From Verrucomicrobiales bacterium (GTDB lineage: Bacteria > Verrucomicrobiota > Verrucomicrobiia > Limisphaerales > UBA11320), in NCBI GenBank assembly GCA_016793885.1, contig JAEUHE010000141.1, forward strand, positions 60,873 to 124,872: 64,000 bases of DNA, read 5' to 3'. Both the position numbers and the translations under genes were made by a program. The notes beneath the pieces were generated by a model that saw nothing but the letters and a program-made list of their open reading frames with translations, made no database searches and was not told the origin of the DNA. This document shows positions 25,014 to 34,300 of the stretch, one piece after another. The stretch's first letter is position 1. Each line of letters opens with the position of its first letter.

Positions 25014-26195
25014 CTAGCGGCGTTTGGAAGACGCCGGCCGCGATCGATCGTCGAGCTCCGACAGCTTCAGCCGCACGCTGACGATGTAGGGCTGCTGATT
25101 GGTGGTCCAGTGGCCGTACGTGGTGGTCACCATGGTTCCGTCCGGCAATAATTCAACCCCGGGATAGGCGCAATCCGCCGATTTGGTATTGTCCATCAGG
25201 CGAACCCGGTATTGGCCTTCTCGGCCGGTGACAATGTCCTCGTAGGTCCCTACCCAGCCGACCCAATCGCCGCGAGTTGGAGACTCAAGAGTGGTGTCGC
25301 GGAAGCTGACAAAGAGACGTCCATCGGGAGCATACTTTGCTGTGTGACGGTCGCCGGTGAGTGCGCCCGGCAGCTCTCGGGGTTCCGTCCACGTTTTTCC
25401 CTCATCGGTTGAAAAGATGACGTGGGAGTTTTTGCGACGCAGATTCTCGCGCAGCAACACAGCCAGTTGTTTGCCATCGGGTGAGCGGATGAGGCCGGGC
25501 TCGCAGAGATGAACGTTGGTTCCCTTCCAGACGGTCTCCGGAGCTCCCCAGGTGAGCCCGCCATCGGTGGACTTGGTCTGAAACAACGTGAACTCGACGG
25601 GTTTCTTCGGGGCGGGCTTTTCCGTAAAATAGCGTCCGTCATCGTGGAACATGGCGAGGTAATGCCCTGGCCCCGTCTTAACTGGCTCGACGAAACCCAT
25701 GACGACGATGCCTCCCCAATCGCCCGCACGCTTGAGTTCGGACCAAGAGCGGCCATCGTCCTCGCTGATGGCGAGCCGAGCAGGGTGTAGGCCTGACCAG
25801 AGGATTAGCCTTTTCTTGCCGGCGGCATCCACGACCCGGTGGATCGTGGGGGTTTCTAGACTGGTCTCCCAGTTTTTTGGCGTCGGGAGACGTCCACTCC
25901 AGGAGAGGCCGCCGTCGGTACTCCGCTGGTAGAGAACCGGTCCACGGCCATGCCCTTTCGGATAGACGCACAGCAGGGTCTTTCCATCCTCGAGGAGCAC
26001 CGTGGTAGGATGCCCCAAGTATTGGCCGGGCTCTCGGTCGACGATCACCTGCCGCTGGGTTTCCCCTGAGAGGTCGATGATCGGGATTGAATAGCCGCGT
26101 GACGGTTGGGCCTGGAGGTTGAGGCAGGTCAGCAGGCTTGCGACCAGCGTCCAATAACGCAGTCGGCGGGCGATCCGTTTTCCATGAGGGTTCAT
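25014..26195 (-). CDS. Exported sialidase-like (BNR repeat) protein
   Basis: 393 residues from ATG 26195 (MNPHGKRIARRLRYW); the frame continues upstream but runs into repeat S1. A signal peptide ends near QAQPS. At least four Asp-boxes are visible: STDGGLSW, SEDDGRSW, STDGGLTW, STDEGKTW, the hallmark of six-bladed sialidase propellers. Arginines that could bind a carboxylate occur (LLREN, DRHTAKY, SFRDTT). True sialidase activity is not assured, since related PVC proteins act on other glycans. It is the last gene after phosphofructokinase, separated by a repeat. Confidence 0.83.
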   Translation of the reverse strand: MNPHGKRIARRLRYWTLVASLLTCLNLQAQPSRGYSIPIIDLSGETQRQVIVDREPGQYLGHPTTVLLEDGKTLLCVYPKGHGRGPVLYQRSTDGGLSWSGRLPTPKNWETSLETPTIHRVVDAAGKKRLILWSGLHPARLAISEDDGRSWSELKRAGDWGGIVVMGFVEPVKTGPGHYLAMFHDDGRYFTEKPAPKKPVEFTLFQTKSTDGGLTWGAPETVWKGTNVHLCEPGLIRSPDGKQLAVLLRENLRRKNSHVIFSTDEGKTWTEPRELPGALTGDRHTAKYAPDGRLFVSFRDTTLESPTRGDWVGWVGTYEDIVTGREGQYRVRLMDNTKSADCAYPGVELLPDGTMVTTTYGHWTTNQQPYIVSVRLKLSELDDRSRPASSKRR

Positions 26196-26270
26196 GACGA
26201 GCCGGATACTCCTCCAGTCGAAACCGTTTGTCGACCGCTGAGCTGGGGGGGGCGGGTGATCGTCACGGCG

Positions 26271-26509
26271 GTAGGGCGAGACTCCGCTCGAGCCCATTCC
26301 TGCCCCAGGCTCGGGATAACCAAGGGGGTAACTCCGCGAGGGCCGACAGGTGATCGTCACTCCATCGGCTCTCCAGGACGCGGCCCCTTCCCGTTCGGCC
26401 GCCCAGGGCCCTTCAGGGCTCGAGTGGAAATCAGAACTATAAACCTCGTCGGACCGCGTCGCGGTCAAATCTCGCCCTACCCCGTGTGGACCGCTTCGCG
26501 GTCAGGGCT
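26271..26509 (+). repeat. 210-240 bp dispersed repeat, copy S1
   Basis: It runs from GTAGGGCGAGACTCCGCTCG through a CAGGGCTCGAG block and AACTATAAACCTCGTCGGAC to GACCGCTTCGCGGTCAGGG. The reverse complement recurs at 47668-47878. It contains the palindrome GACCGCTTCGCGGTC. It sits between the phosphofructokinase and sialidase-like genes. Confidence 0.8.
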
Positions 26510-26539
26510 CTCCCTCCCTTGGTGACGATTCGCGGGCGA

Positions 26540-27931
26540 TCAAGGCGCTTCTTCCAGGTATCGAATCCGCTTGTTCACATCCGTGTTGATGGAGTGATAG
26601 GGCTGAGTGAGGTTGCCGGCGGCGAAGAGGGTGTGACGCAGATGTTCCATGTCGTCCTCTCCGATGGCGTCGGTAAAGATCGGGAGGAGATACTCGATCC
26701 CCAATCGGGAGGGTTTCATCATCTTGGAATCGTAGAGTGACGGATGCATCGACCGCGCGTGGATGATTCCCCATCGATCCCGGAAGCGGTTGGCGTCAAA
26801 TCCTTCCACGTGGAAGCCTTTGCTGGAGTTGTACTGCAAAATGGAGACCGAGTTGTTGCGCCCCTCGAGCAGCATCTCCACGGCTTTGGCTCCGAGCTGT
26901 GCCGCGTAAAAGCGATCGAATAGAATAGGGCGTCCGCCGCGTTGGGTATGTCCGACTTTCCGGGTGAAGATCGCCTCACGCGCCGATTCCCCGCGTCGAT
27001 AGAGCTGAAAGTAGCGATCGCCAATCATTTGAATCAGCCGTCCTCGCAAGGCTTCGGAGGCTCCGCTGAGTACCACATTGCCCGCCGGGTCGGTTGATTT
27101 GGTCTCGGCACCCAGCTCGCGGCCCTGCTCATCCACGATCCCTTCACCGCACACGATGACCACATTCTTCTGTTGGTCGTAGATGTGTTTGACTCGTTCG
27201 ACCAGCCGCTCGAGGTCGAGCGGTTGCTCCGGGACGAGAACGATGTCCGGTCGTCCGAAAGTCGATCCCAGGGCGATGTAGCCTGAGTGTCGTCCCATCA
27301 CCTCAACGATCGCTATACGCCGGTGGCTCTCCGCGGTCGTGCGAATGCGTTCGACGCCTTGAGCTGAGACAAACACTGCGGTTGCGTATCCCGGCGTGGC
27401 ATAGTTGACGATGTTCTCCAGATCAAACACCGCCCGAGCCTCGACCCTTTTGTAACGAAATCCGCCTTTGGCGGCGGGGTCCGCCACCCGCGCAAACTCG
27501 TCGGGCTCGCTGGCATAGTTTAACCCGAGATCGTTGTCGATTGTCTTAGGTGCCAATACCGTCGGGAGTCGATCGGCGAGCGGCTGTAGTCCGTTAAGGG
27601 TTCCGTCGCCGCCGATGCAGATCAGCCCTTCGATCCCGAGACGTTTCAGGCGGGCGACAATGGCGTCCAGCCTTTCGTGATCATTTGGATCGACATAGTC
27701 GCGTGAGGAACCGATCAGGGTGCCTCCTTTGGTGGGATCCAGTTCAGGTAGCTCCTGATAGAGAGGATTGAGATGTACGTGCGGTGTGCGAGGGTTGAAC
27801 AGGCTGTTGAAGCCTTTGATAAGCCCGATGATCTCAACGCGAAGTTGATTGGCTCGGGTGACGGCGCCGTGAATGGTCGCGTTGAGCGCGGGGGTATCTC
27901 CACCAGCGGTCAGGATTCCAATTCGTTTCAT
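26540..27931 (-). CDS. pfkA: 6-phosphofructokinase
   Basis: 463 residues from ATG 27931 (MKRIGILTAGGDTPALNATI). Family motifs: ILTAGGDTPALNA nucleotide loop, CIGGDGTLNG, the catalytic PKTIDNDLGLNYAS, EVMGRHSGYIAL and late GHTQRGG. The glycine in GGDGT with lysine in PKTIDND is the combination seen in long ATP-using plant/spirochaete-type enzymes, so ATP is the more likely donor than pyrophosphate. It catalyses the committed glycolytic step. It is about 140 residues longer than the E. coli enzyme, as expected for this clade. Confidence 0.92.
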   Translation of the reverse strand: MKRIGILTAGGDTPALNATIHGAVTRANQLRVEIIGLIKGFNSLFNPRTPHVHLNPLYQELPELDPTKGGTLIGSSRDYVDPNDHERLDAIVARLKRLGIEGLICIGGDGTLNGLQPLADRLPTVLAPKTIDNDLGLNYASEPDEFARVADPAAKGGFRYKRVEARAVFDLENIVNYATPGYATAVFVSAQGVERIRTTAESHRRIAIVEVMGRHSGYIALGSTFGRPDIVLVPEQPLDLERLVERVKHIYDQQKNVVIVCGEGIVDEQGRELGAETKSTDPAGNVVLSGASEALRGRLIQMIGDRYFQLYRRGESAREAIFTRKVGHTQRGGRPILFDRFYAAQLGAKAVEMLLEGRNNSVSILQYNSSKGFHVEGFDANRFRDRWGIIHARSMHPSLYDSKMMKPSRLGIEYLLPIFTDAIGEDDMEHLRHTLFAAGNLTQPYHSINTDVNKRIRYLEEAP

Positions 27932-27999
27932 GGTTGCTGAGCCTGTGCAGTTCGATGCGGATGAATGATCGGGTCTCCCCAGCACAAATGGGGCCAAGC

Positions 28000-28545
28000 G
28001 CTATAGCCGCAGCAACTGGCTCGTGGACGCCCGAGAAGGAGAGAAAGTCAGGTTAAACTCGACGGGCGCGCTTCCAGAAAATGGCTGTTCTTATCCACCG
28101 GACGCTCTGGGTGAACAAAAAGCGACTGGAAGGAGTTCAGACAATTGTCGGAGGCTGGGGGGCGGGGATTTGAAGTGGGTGAGATAAGGGTGAAGTCGGG
28201 GCGCACCCGGTGGCCGAATCTCGAGCCTTCAGCGCTTGATGGGAGGGTGGATGGTTGCCTGGGGGTTGTCACCCCAGGCTGGTATGGGACGCACCGTAGG
28301 TGCTCACGGGCCATGAGTCAGCGGCTCGCTGCGACCCCAGCCTAGAGTGTTGGGCTCAGACTCGTAGGGATGATCGAGGCTGTTCGATCTCGGCGGGCCA
28401 CAGGCCCAGCACCATTCCAGCCTGGGGCCCACAGCCCCAGGTTCCCTCGTCGCACACACGTGAAGGGCTGAAAGCCTGCACTATCGCTGGGAGATTTTCG
28501 CCAAATTCAGGCCGACTCTCACCTCACTTGCGACAGCTTCCAGGC
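28000..28545. other. Repeat-filled intergenic region
   Basis: It lies between the DUF1501 stop and the phosphofructokinase upstream region. It holds repeat copy R2 (28158-28312, stem-loop at 28258-28277) and an inverted fragment at about 28378-28492 with GGGCTGAAAGCCTGCAC and CCTGGGGCCCACAGCCCCAGG. No gene is visible. Confidence 0.6.
28158..28312. repeat. GGGCTTTCAGCCC/CCTGGGG repeat, copy R2
   Basis: It shares GATTTGAAGTGGGTGAGA, the CTTGATGGGAGGGTGGATG block, the stem-loop CCTGGGGG-TTGTCA-CCCCAGG and GACGCACCGTAGGTGCTCA with copy R1. The GGGCTTTCAGCCC part has decayed to GAGCCTTCAGCGC. Confidence 0.7.
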
Positions 28546-30087
28546 TTAGACTAGCAGTCCCTGGATCACTTCGCCGTGAACATCGGTGAGACGGCGGTCC
28601 ACGCCGTTGCTGCGGAAGGTGAGCTTGGTGTGGTCGATGCCGAGCTGATGCAGGATGGTGGCATGGATGTCGTAAACCGTCGATGGGCTGTTTCGATGAA
28701 GCGGTTTGTAGCCCCACTGGTCACTTTCTCCAACGGTCACGCCTCCTTTGATCCCGCCCCCACAGAGCCAGTTGGTAAAGCAGTAAGGATTGTGGTCGCG
28801 CCCTTTGCCGCCTTGGGAGCTGGGCATGCGTCCGAACTCGGTAGTCCAGAGGATCAGCGTGTCGTCGAGAAGACCCCGCTGCTTCAGATCTTGGATCAGT
28901 GCCGAGGCACCGCGGGCGAATCCCATCGACAGAGGGCCATGGTCGCGGCGGATGTCTTCATGCGAGTCCCAGTTGCGGCGGGGAAACCCATTGTCGTTCC
29001 CGCTCCAGATCTGCACAAAGCGGACACCACGTTCGATGAGTCGGCGGGCCACCAGGCATTTGCGACCGAAGTAATCCATCTCTTCCTCCGGATTGATTTC
29101 CTTGGGCCAGGTTGGGGGATGGCGTTGGATGCCATAGAGGTTGAGGAGGTAGTCCGGCTCCTTCGAGATATCCATCGCTTCGGGCGCGGCCAGCTGCATT
29201 CGTGCCGCGAGTTCGTAGCTGCGGATGCGCGCGTCGAGTCGTGCATCGCCTTCCCGAGTGGCGGCATGCGCGCGGTTCAAGCGGGCCATGACCTGATGGG
29301 CGGCGGCTTCGCTCGGCGGGGTTACAAAGCGCCCGGCCTTGCCGGGAAAGAGATCCGCGATGGGATTCTCCTGGCCTGGATAAATCATGGTCCCCGCATG
29401 TTGGCCGGGCAGGAACGCTGAGTCCCAATTCTTGGGCCCGTTTGAGGCGAACCCACGGTGATCGGGCAGCACCACGAAGGTGGGCAAATTGTCGTTCATG
29501 CTGCCGAGTCCGTAGCTGACCCAGGCTCCCATGCCGGGAAAACCCGGAAGTTGAAATCCGGTGGACTGCAGATAGGTCGCCTGACTGTGCACTCCCGTCT
29601 TCCCGACCAGATTGTGGACGAAGGCCATCTCGTCGACCACCTTGCCCAGCTCGGAAACGGTGTCCCCCAGCATTTTTCCGCATTGCCCGTAGGGCTTGAA
29701 TGGCCAGACCGGTTCCATCCAGGGGCCGAGGCCATCCTGAAAGGCCTCGACGTGTTCACCAAAATCACTCTTCTGGCCGTTGCGTTTGATCAGCTCGGGT
29801 TTGAAATCGAAAAGATCGATATGGCTGGCGGCCCCGCCCATGAACAGCTGGATTACCCGCTTGGCGCGGGGCGGATGGTGGGGGCGTCCGGGAGGCAAGC
29901 TTGGCCCCTTGTCCCCGACGACTGAGGCGAGCAGTCCTTCTGTACCCAGCAAGCTTGACAACGCGATGCCACCCAAGCCTCCACCGGAGCGCCAGAGAAA
30001 CTCGCGTCGAGAATGCTCCCCTCCGGACGTGGCGGATGAGCCGGCTTTGTCTTGCCGATGCCAGGGCGAAGAATGGGTTGAGTTCAT
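28546..30087 (-). CDS. DUF1501 exported protein (Tat signal)
   Basis: 513 residues. A twin-arginine signal SRREFLWRSGGGLGGIAL occupies residues 27-46. The DUF1501 body is recognised from RVIQLFMGGAASHIDLFDFK, VHSQATYLQSTGFQLPGFPG and DDTLILWTTEFGRMPSSQGG, related to the alkaline phosphatase/sulfatase fold. It lies 15 bp after the PSD1-type gene with which it is nearly always paired in planctomycetes and verrucomicrobia. The pair's biochemical job is not established; export of DUF1501 and cytochrome features in its partner suggest periplasmic oxidative chemistry. Confidence 0.9.
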   Translation of the reverse strand: MNSTHSSPWHRQDKAGSSATSGGEHSRREFLWRSGGGLGGIALSSLLGTEGLLASVVGDKGPSLPPGRPHHPPRAKRVIQLFMGGAASHIDLFDFKPELIKRNGQKSDFGEHVEAFQDGLGPWMEPVWPFKPYGQCGKMLGDTVSELGKVVDEMAFVHNLVGKTGVHSQATYLQSTGFQLPGFPGMGAWVSYGLGSMNDNLPTFVVLPDHRGFASNGPKNWDSAFLPGQHAGTMIYPGQENPIADLFPGKAGRFVTPPSEAAAHQVMARLNRAHAATREGDARLDARIRSYELAARMQLAAPEAMDISKEPDYLLNLYGIQRHPPTWPKEINPEEEMDYFGRKCLVARRLIERGVRFVQIWSGNDNGFPRRNWDSHEDIRRDHGPLSMGFARGASALIQDLKQRGLLDDTLILWTTEFGRMPSSQGGKGRDHNPYCFTNWLCGGGIKGGVTVGESDQWGYKPLHRNSPSTVYDIHATILHQLGIDHTKLTFRSNGVDRRLTDVHGEVIQGLLV

Positions 30088-30102
30088 ACTTCTAGAATCG
30101 GC

Positions 30103-32949
30103 TTAGTCGACGAACGAAAAGGCGTTTAGATTGAAGATCACGCGGCACAGCTGAGTGAGGCCGAACTCCTGAGCGTAGGTAATCAGGGTCGATTCTTCCG
30201 CTGCGGTTGGGGGGCGCCCCATCGCCTCGTAGTAAGCGAGGCGAACCTTTGCGGCGGCGTCCCCGGGTTGAGCTTCCAGCTTCGCGGCGAAGTGTTTCGA
30301 CATCGTCAGCATCAGGGAGTTGTTGAGCATGGCCAGGGCTTGAAGCGGAGACAGGCTCTCGTTCCGCTTGCCCACCTGCATGGACGGGTCGGCGCAGTCG
30401 AGGGTGGTCATGAAGGGCTGCTGCTGGGATCGGACGATGAATCGATAGATCGACCGCCGATGCGATTTTGGATCCTCCGGATCGTGGAGATGGTATTCGT
30501 AGTGTGGGGAGTGCTCAGGCTTATCGATCACGAAGTCTTTGAAGCTGGGGCCTCCCATTTGCGGGTTTAGTTTTCCGGAGACGAACAGCACGGCATCGCG
30601 AATAGCCTCCGCCTCCAACTTGCGACGGCTGGCCCGCCAAAGATAGCGATTCTCGGAGTCCAGCTTCTCGAACTCAGGTTGGCTGGCCGAGCTTTGGCGA
30701 TAGGTGGCGCTGCTGACGATGAGCCGGTGGAGCTTCTTCAGGGATTGACCTTCGTCGCGAAATTCGACGGCGAGCCAGTCTAGGAGTTCGGGATGCGTGG
30801 GGAGCGCCCCCATGCGCCCGAAGTCATTGGGCGTCTCCACCAGTCCTCGGCCGAAGTGGTATTGCCAAATCCGGTTCACGATCGATCGCCAGGTCAGCGG
30901 GTTGTCGCGGCGAGTGAGCCATTCTGCCAAGGCGGCTCGACGCTCGCCTTCCGAATGGTTTGGCGGGAGGTCGAATTGGGACGGAAGCTCAGGCAGACAA
31001 CGCAGCGTTCCCGGTCCCACTTCCGAACCTGGGTTTTGGATGCTCCCTCGGCTCAGGACGCGAATGACTCTGGGCTTGCCGCCTTTGGCCCCGGTGCCGG
31101 TGAAAGCCCCCCCGCCGGTATGGACGGCGCCGACGTAGGCCGTGCTTTGGGGAGGAAGCTTGTCCAAGTCAGCCTTCAGGCTCGCCAGCTTCCGGTCCAA
31201 ATCCGACAATGTCGATTGGTCCGCAGATGAGGTGGCGCCAGCGATCAACGCGTCTCGTTGTTGGCGGATGGAGGCCAGATCGCCGACCTCGGCGGGTGCG
31301 GCCCCTGGCTGCCAGCCGTCGGTCAGATTGGACTTTTGCCAGCGGGGCGCGGCCTCGATGGAATCGAGGGCGGAAACCTTCGCAGCCAAGGCGGCGTTGG
31401 TTCCTTCAGCAGTGATGACGTTGAGTTCAGCCAAGGCAAAGATGTAATCATTCTGCCGGAGTGCGAGCTTGGTGGCCGTGACCCGGACATAGCGTGCGGA
31501 TTGGTCCTTTGCCTCGATCCTCAGCCCCTTCAGCTTGGGGTTTGGAAAATCCTGTTGGGTGTGAGTGGCGATTCGAGTGACATTGCTGCCGAAGTCGGGA
31601 TCGTTGGAGACGTCGACCTGGAACCGAACGGGGAAGCCGAAGCCATTCCCGATGCCGTTGAAGTCGTCATGGCAGGGATGTAGCACGACGTGATTTAGGG
31701 AGGCCACGCGGCCGATGTCGATCTGCACCCACTTGGTTACGTCCGGTTTGCTCTCAATGAGGCTGTGGTAACCCGCGGCGGCGCTGGTCTTCTTAAGTTT
31801 TTCCAGCTCGGCAATTCGCTGGTCCAGTTCGATCAAGGGCTGGCCGGCGCGCTGCAGAATCTTGGCCTCGAGCTCCTTCTTTTGACCCGCGAGCGAGGAC
31901 TGTTCTGAAGTCAGGTTCCGGCGCTTCTGCCCCACGACCGGGTCGATGTCATACTTCTTGTCTGCTCGGTCGACGGCCGCGAACACCGCTTGCAGCCGAT
32001 AGTAGTCTTCCTGGGCGATGGGATCGAACTTGTGGTTGTGGCATTGCGCGCACTGTACCGTCAGGCTGTTGAAGGTTTGCATGGTGTTCGCCACCATGTC
32101 ATCGCGGTCCAGATGCCGAGCCACCATGCCGTCCATCTTCGACTCGGGGACCTCTGCATGCCCGATCAGATCCCATGGGCCGGCCGAGATGAAACCCAAG
32201 GCTTCAAATCCATCGCGGCTGCCGGGAAAGAGTACATCGCCCGCCAGCTGTTCCTGGACAAAGCGCGCATAGGGCTTGTCCTGGTTGAAACTCCGAATGA
32301 CGTAGTCGCGATAAGGCCAGGCGTTGGGACGGGGCTGGTCTTTGTCATAGCCATGCGTCTCGCCGTAGTGAACCACATCCAGCCAATGACGAGCCCAACG
32401 TTCCCCATACGCCGAGGAACCTAACAAGCGATCTATGAGTTGTGGGTAAGCATTCTGGTTGGGATCGGCGAGAAACGCCTCGACGTCCGCAGGGCGGGGT
32501 GGCAATCCGATCAGATCGAAGTACGCCCGGCGAATGAGCGTGAGGCGGTCGGCTTCCGGGGCCGGGCGAAGTCCTTTTTCTTTGAGTTTGGCGAGGACGA
32601 AGGCATCGATGGGGTTGGCAATTTCGTTTGGACCCGCGTCCACCGAGGGGATGGCTGGTCTCAGCAGCGGGCGGAGAGACCACCAATCGCCTGCGCCGGA
32701 GCTGCGAGAGGCTTTCGCGGTCGGCTCGCTTGCATTGGCCAAAGTCAACCCACTCCCGATCATCCAGATGCAGCTCCACACGGAGAAACAGCTTCGGAGT
32801 TGGGCGGCGATACGGTTCCGATATCCGGTCGGGCGGGAAGTCCACGGTCTGACCTGCTTCCGATGGGATCGGGGGCGCAAGAGGTTGAGTCGGGCCAGCT
32901 GCATTTCGCCGAAATACTGAACCGCTCGGAGGAGAAAGAAAATACCCAT
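30103..32949 (-). CDS. PSD1/DUF1549-DUF1553 protein with discoidin-like insert
   Basis: Up to 948 residues from ATG 32949; the exported part starts after IWMIGSGLTLANA, so a start at about 32907 is also possible. A DUF1549 domain (AYFDLIGLPPRPADVEAFLA, YGERWARHWLDVVHYGETHG) carries CAQCHNHKFDP, a likely heme c or metal site. Around residues 400-520 there is a discoidin-like insert (WVQIDIGRVASLNHVVLHPC to YVRVTATKLALRQNDYIFAL). A DUF1553 domain follows (DNPLTWRSIVNRIWQYHFGR). Transcribed ahead of DUF1501. Periplasmic; substrate unknown. Confidence 0.9.
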   Translation of the reverse strand: MGIFFLLRAVQYFGEMQLARLNLLRPRSHRKQVRPWTSRPTGYRNRIAAQLRSCFSVWSCIWMIGSGLTLANASEPTAKASRSSGAGDWWSLRPLLRPAIPSVDAGPNEIANPIDAFVLAKLKEKGLRPAPEADRLTLIRRAYFDLIGLPPRPADVEAFLADPNQNAYPQLIDRLLGSSAYGERWARHWLDVVHYGETHGYDKDQPRPNAWPYRDYVIRSFNQDKPYARFVQEQLAGDVLFPGSRDGFEALGFISAGPWDLIGHAEVPESKMDGMVARHLDRDDMVANTMQTFNSLTVQCAQCHNHKFDPIAQEDYYRLQAVFAAVDRADKKYDIDPVVGQKRRNLTSEQSSLAGQKKELEAKILQRAGQPLIELDQRIAELEKLKKTSAAAGYHSLIESKPDVTKWVQIDIGRVASLNHVVLHPCHDDFNGIGNGFGFPVRFQVDVSNDPDFGSNVTRIATHTQQDFPNPKLKGLRIEAKDQSARYVRVTATKLALRQNDYIFALAELNVITAEGTNAALAAKVSALDSIEAAPRWQKSNLTDGWQPGAAPAEVGDLASIRQQRDALIAGATSSADQSTLSDLDRKLASLKADLDKLPPQSTAYVGAVHTGGGAFTGTGAKGGKPRVIRVLSRGSIQNPGSEVGPGTLRCLPELPSQFDLPPNHSEGERRAALAEWLTRRDNPLTWRSIVNRIWQYHFGRGLVETPNDFGRMGALPTHPELLDWLAVEFRDEGQSLKKLHRLIVSSATYRQSSASQPEFEKLDSENRYLWRASRRKLEAEAIRDAVLFVSGKLNPQMGGPSFKDFVIDKPEHSPHYEYHLHDPEDPKSHRRSIYRFIVRSQQQPFMTTLDCADPSMQVGKRNESLSPLQALAMLNNSLMLTMSKHFAAKLEAQPGDAAAKVRLAYYEAMGRPPTAAEESTLITYAQEFGLTQLCRVIFNLNAFSFVD

Positions 32950-32959
32950 CTTTGTGGGG

Positions 32960-33135
32960 GGGCAGGGGGTGTGACGAAAACCAGGCGAGATTATGGCCGA
33001 ATTCAGCGGGTCGCGCCCCCCGACGGGACGGGCTTTCAGCCCTCAGCGTGTGTGGGGTCCGGAATCCTAAGGTTGTCACCTCAGGCGGGACTGCAGAAAC
33101 GGCTCGACACTCCGAGTCCGGGCAGGTCATGTATC
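32960..33135. repeat. GGGCTTTCAGCCC/CCTGGGG repeat, copy R3 (degraded)
   Basis: Contains GGGCTTTCAGCCCTCAGCG and a weakened stem-loop CCTAAGG-TTGTCA-CCTCAGG (33066-33085), which retains the loop but carries an A:C mismatch. It lies in the divergent gap between the PSD1 and Gfo/Idh genes and ends about 20 bp before the latter's ATG. Confidence 0.6.
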
Positions 33136-33151
33136 AGCCGTTCTATATTCT

Positions 33152-34228
33152 ATGAAACGCTGGAAAATTGCGGGCATTAATTTCGATCACTTCCACATGG
33201 GCGATCTGTTGCGCATGGCGGCCAATCATCCGGAAGCGGAGATCGTTGGCATCAGCGATGAGCATCCGGAGCGGATGGTTGAGGCGTCGCGCAATTTCAG
33301 CTTGGGGGCCGATCGGGTTTTCACCGATTACCGGGCCTGCCTGGAGAAAACCCGCCCCGACTTGGTGATTCTCTGTCCCGCGGCCGCGAAGCACGGCGAA
33401 TGGACAGCCAAGGTGGCACCTTATGGCGCCGCGGTGATGGTGGAGAAACCCTTTGCTGGTTCGTTGGCGGAGGCCGACGCGATGGTGGCCTCCATGGCCA
33501 AGTCGGGCAAATCGCTCATGATCAACTGGCCGTTGGCGTGGGATCCAGGAATCCGGACGGTAAAGCGACTGATCGACGAGGGGACCATCGGAGATGTTTT
33601 GGAAGTTCATTCGTACGGCGGCAACCGAGGTCCGCTCTGGCATGGGGCTGACAAGTTGGAGAAGACGGCTGCTGAGGTTCAGGCCGAGAAGCCGAAGAGC
33701 TGGTTCTACCAACGAGCGGCCGGTGGTGGATCGCTCCAGGACTATGCTGGCTACGGAACTACGCTAGCCACCTGGTTCCAGGGGGCGCGCAAGCCCATCG
33801 AGGTAACCTGTGTGGTGGATGAGCCCGCCGGCTTGGAAGTGGATGAGCACAGCGTGATCATCGCTCGGTACGCCCACGGCCTGTCCAAGTTCGAAACGCG
33901 CTGGGGCACCTTCACGGATCCCTGGACTACCCAGACTCAGCCCAAGTGCGGGTTTGTGGTGGTGGGCAGCGAGGGGACGGTCTCGGCCTGGAACTACGAT
34001 CCGTTTGTCACCGTTCAAACCCGCCAGAAGCCGGAGTGCCATCGTGTCGAAGCCGACCCAGTCCAGGCGCCATTTCAGGATCCAGTCCAATACATGGTTC
34101 ATTGCCTCGCCCAGGGGCAGCCGGTGGAGGGGCCGGTCTCGGTGGCGATCGGAAGGATCGGCCAGCAGATCATTGATACCGCCGTGGTCAGCGCCCGCGA
34201 AAAGCGGACCGTCCAGCTGCTGCAATAA
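33152..34228 (+). CDS. Gfo/Idh/MocA-family oxidoreductase
   Basis: 358 residues. An N-terminal Rossmann domain with WKIAGINFDHFHMGDLLRMA (a variant of the usual GxGxxG, here GINFDHFH) precedes AEIVGISDEHPERM, TRPDLVILCPAAAKHGEW and the family lysine in AAVMVEKPFAGSLAEADAMV. The C-terminal sheet domain is typical. Members oxidise or interconvert sugars and related polyols with NAD(P); the substrate cannot be named. The unusual dinucleotide loop is shared with some PVC homologues. Followed 72 bp later by aroE. Confidence 0.88.
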   Translation: MKRWKIAGINFDHFHMGDLLRMAANHPEAEIVGISDEHPERMVEASRNFSLGADRVFTDYRACLEKTRPDLVILCPAAAKHGEWTAKVAPYGAAVMVEKPFAGSLAEADAMVASMAKSGKSLMINWPLAWDPGIRTVKRLIDEGTIGDVLEVHSYGGNRGPLWHGADKLEKTAAEVQAEKPKSWFYQRAAGGGSLQDYAGYGTTLATWFQGARKPIEVTCVVDEPAGLEVDEHSVIIARYAHGLSKFETRWGTFTDPWTTQTQPKCGFVVVGSEGTVSAWNYDPFVTVQTRQKPECHRVEADPVQAPFQDPVQYMVHCLAQGQPVEGPVSVAIGRIGQQIIDTAVVSAREKRTVQLLQ

Positions 34229-34300
34229 TCACACCCCGGGCATTCCCCCGCTTGAGAATGGGCTTTCCTGAGCCCGTGGGCATCTCTTATAAGTCGCCGC

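Noticed and set aside
26196..26468. N-terminal extension of the sialidase-like frame
   Set aside because: It lies in repeat S1, and the signal peptide starts at ATG 26195.
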